10,853 nt of DNA. Origin: an uncultured Acidaminococcus sp. Lineage in GTDB: Bacteria; Bacillota; Negativicutes; Acidaminococcales; Acidaminococcaceae. Positions within the stretch are counted from its first letter, which is position 1. The number at the start of each line of letters is the position of its first letter. Position numbers and translations under genes: made by a program. Of this stretch, positions 8,996-10,853 are shown piece by piece. The stretch spans positions 1 through 10,853 of the forward strand of contig CAAGJR010000154.1 in the NCBI GenBank assembly GCA_900770265.1, read 5' to 3'. The notes under the pieces are model-generated. The model ran no database searches, was not told the origin of the DNA, and saw only the letters and a list, made by a program, of their open reading frames with translations.

Positions 8996-9033
8996 TTTGT
9001 TATGTTTGAATCAAAATGACAAGGGGGCGTACC

Positions 9034-9693
9034 ATGACACAGGAAATGAAACAACGGAAGGCACTGCAGGCTCTCTGGACGGACCAGCGCCAGCGGCCGG
9101 ACAAAACGCTGCAGCTGTGGGAGAGCGCGGTGCTGCTGCCCCTGCGCTGGACGAAGCACGGCTGGGACATCCTGTTCGAGGTCCGGTCGTCCAGGATGCA
9201 CTGGCAGCCGGGGGACATCTGCTTCCCCGGGGGCCACAGGGAGGAGACGGACCCCACGCTCCTGGCCACGGCCCTGCGGGAAACAAGAGAGGAACTGGGC
9301 ATCCCGGAGGACCAGATCCAGGTACTGGGGCCCCTGGACTATTTCTACGGCTATTCGGGCCCCCTGGTGTATCCTTTTGCGGGGATCCTGCCGGACAAGA
9401 CGCCGCTTACCATCGATAAGAACGAGGTGGCGGAAGTGTTCGCGGTGCCGCTGAAGGATCTGCTCACCATGGCGCCGGTGGTGGGCAAGGTGGACATCGG
9501 CACCCAGCAGGAGCTGGGCTTTCCCACCCAGTGGGCCTACGGGTTCCAGGAGGGCTGGAATGTGCGCCACCGGTACGAGGTGTTCTTCTACCCCTGGAAG
9601 GGGCGGATCATCTGGGGCATCACGGCACGGGTGCTGCACCAGTTCCTGGAACGGGTGCGGAAGATGGGGGAGATGCCGGGGCAGCCCGGCTGA
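9034..9693 (+). CDS. NUDIX hydrolase, CoA-pyrophosphatase-like
   Basis: NUDIX enzymes cleave nucleoside diphosphates linked to another moiety; this subgroup is predicted to hydrolyse CoA or acyl-CoA to phosphopantetheine and 3',5'-ADP. The Nudix box is GGHREETDPTLLATALRETR followed by EELGI (residues 66-90). Its spacing is one residue longer than in MutT, exactly as in the NUDT7/YeaB CoA-diphosphatase group. The preceding RSSRMHWQPGDICFPGG (51-67) matches the CoA-specific R[SA]-x3-R-x3-G-x3-FPGG pattern, except that His56 replaces the second Arg. The protein has 219 residues and no signal peptide or membrane segment. I chose ATG 9034, six bases after the Shine-Dalgarno AAGGGGG (9021-9027); an in-frame ATG at 9016 lies upstream of that site. 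The last 74 bases overlap the convergent secretin gene. Substrate specificity is inferred. Confidence 0.9.
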   Translation: MTQEMKQRKALQALWTDQRQRPDKTLQLWESAVLLPLRWTKHGWDILFEVRSSRMHWQPGDICFPGGHREETDPTLLATALRETREELGIPEDQIQVLGPLDYFYGYSGPLVYPFAGILPDKTPLTIDKNEVAEVFAVPLKDLLTMAPVVGKVDIGTQQELGFPTQWAYGFQEGWNVRHRYEVFFYPWKGRIIWGITARVLHQFLERVRKMGEMPGQPG

Positions 9694-10853
9694 AGGGAAA
9701 GCGGCTGATGGCCGGAGAATGGCCTGGCTCGCTGATGTAAGGCGTCAGCAGCATGCAGACTTCCGTCCGGTTTTTGGCCGTGGAACGGAACTTGAACAGT
9801 TCGCCCAGCAGAGGAATCTTGGATAACAGGGGAACGGCTTCCAGCTTTTTCTGTTCCTGTTCACTGATGAGTCCCCCGATGACCAGGGTCTGCCGTTCCC
9901 GCAGGCGTACCTGGGTATCGGCGGTGCGGCTGGTGATCCGATAGTTTTTCAGCTCGGTGATCAGGGTGGGGGTACTGACTTCGGTGTGCACCCGGGCCGT
10001 GATCAGGCCGTCCCGGCTCAGATACGGGGTATAGGAGAGCCGGATGCCCGCGTCCACGTATTCCGTGGTCTGGGTGGTGGTGCTGTTCGTGACCTTTTCT
10101 GTGACTACGGGGATGTGATCGCCGATGAAGATACTGGCTTCCCGGCCCGGCAGGGTGATGATGCTGGGGGTGGCCAGCACCTTGGCTTTGCCCTGCTGGC
10201 ACAGAGCGCTGAGGGTGGCGGTGAGACCAGCGGTGTAGCCGTGCCCCAGATGGATTTTGGCGCCCTGGTTCTGTGCGTCACCGGAGGCGGGCAGGGTGGT
10301 CCAGTTCCATTTCAGGCCCAGCTCCCGGGAAGCTTCCTGGTTCAGAGACAGGATCCGGGCTTCCAGGGTAATCTGGCGGCTGGGCCGGTCCAGCAGGGAG
10401 AGGGCTTCTTTAAGCCGGGCGACTTCTCCCGGATTGCCCCGGAACAGCAGGGCATTGCTTTCCCGGTCCCAGGCCAGGGGTGCGCTGAACAGGGGCTTCA
10501 GGGTCTCGGCCGTTTCTTTGGCAGAAATGTACTCCAGTGGATGGAGGGAGAGACGGCCGAACCGGGCCTCCAGTTTTTCCGGGGTGCCTACCCAGAAGGT
10601 ATTGCCTTCTTCCCGGCATTCCAGGCCCCGGCTTCGGGTTACGATGGTGAGCGCCTGCCGGAAGGGCATGTCCCGCAATTCCAGGGAAATCGTTCCGGAC
10701 AGGTCCGGATCCACCACCAGGTTCTGCCCCGCCAGCTGGGCCAGACTCTGGAGCACATCCCGCACCGGAGCTTCCTTGACGGAAAGAGATACCGGATCAG
10801 CAGCCAGGACCCAGCGTACCGGGGTCAGGAGGCAGAACAGGCAGGCGAGCAGC
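9620..10853 (-). CDS. Compact secretin, PilQ/GspD family (5' partial)
   Basis: Secretins form multimeric outer-membrane channels for type IV pili or type II secretion. The frame stays open to the right edge (last full codon 10852-10850), so the start is outside; 410 residues are visible. They begin with a hydrophobic signal-peptide core, LLACLFCLLTPVRWVLA, and a plausible cleavage before ADP. An STN/N0-like domain (about 20-90) and an N1-like domain with a LEYISAKETAETLKPLF segment (about 100-155) follow. The secretin domain then runs to VPLLSKIPLLGELFKF and CMLLTPYI, the family C-terminal signature. A Pro/Ala-rich tail of about 36 residues ends the protein. It is much shorter than typical PilQ or GspD proteins (over 600 residues). 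The GTG at 10765 is internal. Upstream genes off the window may be pilM/N/O, which is inference. Which pathway it serves is not decidable here. Confidence 0.88.
   Translation of the reverse strand, partial: LLACLFCLLTPVRWVLAADPVSLSVKEAPVRDVLQSLAQLAGQNLVVDPDLSGTISLELRDMPFRQALTIVTRSRGLECREEGNTFWVGTPEKLEARFGRLSLHPLEYISAKETAETLKPLFSAPLAWDRESNALLFRGNPGEVARLKEALSLLDRPSRQITLEARILSLNQEASRELGLKWNWTTLPASGDAQNQGAKIHLGHGYTAGLTATLSALCQQGKAKVLATPSIITLPGREASIFIGDHIPVVTEKVTNSTTTQTTEYVDAGIRLSYTPYLSRDGLITARVHTEVSTPTLITELKNYRITSRTADTQVRLRERQTLVIGGLISEQEQKKLEAVPLLSKIPLLGELFKFRSTAKNRTEVCMLLTPYISEPGHSPAISRFPFSRAAPASPPSSAPVPGTGAAPVP

Noticed and set aside
9016..9033. Upstream ATG for the NUDIX gene
   Set aside because: The Shine-Dalgarno AAGGGGG at 9021-9027 is downstream of it and correctly spaced for ATG 9034.
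10763..10765. GTG at 10765 as the secretin start
   Set aside because: The frame continues upstream to the window edge and encodes a signal-peptide-like hydrophobic stretch and the beginning of the N0/STN domain.

Overview
The window reads as a GC-rich chromosomal segment of a diderm Firmicute, most likely a member of the Negativicutes (Acidaminococcaceae-like). Two observations support this. The gene order tig-clpP-clpX-lon-engB resembles the proteostasis cluster of Firmicutes, and the opposite strand carries an outer-membrane secretin, which only a diderm cell needs. The taxon is inferred from gene content; no 16S or other marker gene is present.

Layout from left to right: (1) the 3' part of a Nit-type carbon-nitrogen hydrolase, probably an omega-amidase (1-650, 5' end outside the window). 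(2) A gene-free stretch of about 390 bases (651-1041) with a short GT-rich repeat, a hairpin-rich element with inverted-repeat ends (about 713-890), an intrinsic terminator, and the promoter and leader hairpin of the next gene. (3) A monocistronic AGCS-family sodium:alanine/glycine symporter (1042-2448) ending at a strong terminator. (4) A co-oriented proteostasis block: trigger factor, ClpP, ClpX, LonA and the ribosome-assembly GTPase EngB (2630-8911). It starts at an extended -10 promoter and ends at a 14-bp-stem terminator. A further terminator-like hairpin sits between clpX and lon and may reduce read-through. (5) A NUDIX hydrolase of the CoA-pyrophosphatase type (9034-9693) with its own promoter. 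(6) On the minus strand, running in from the right edge, a compact secretin (PilQ/GspD family; start outside the window) whose 3' end overlaps the NUDIX gene tail-to-tail by 74 bases.

Functionally, the central block links folding of new chains at the ribosome exit (trigger factor), two ATP-dependent proteases (ClpXP and Lon) and ribosome maturation (EngB). The flanking genes serve amino-acid/amide metabolism and transport, nucleotide/cofactor clean-up, and secretion or type IV pilus assembly.

Most of the window is conserved housekeeping DNA, and I see no convincing undescribed multi-gene system. The parts most worth a second look are the hairpin-rich element at 713-890, the hairpin in the symporter leader, the clpX-lon hairpin, the nearly identical apical palindrome shared by two terminators, and the compact secretin with its overlapping tail.
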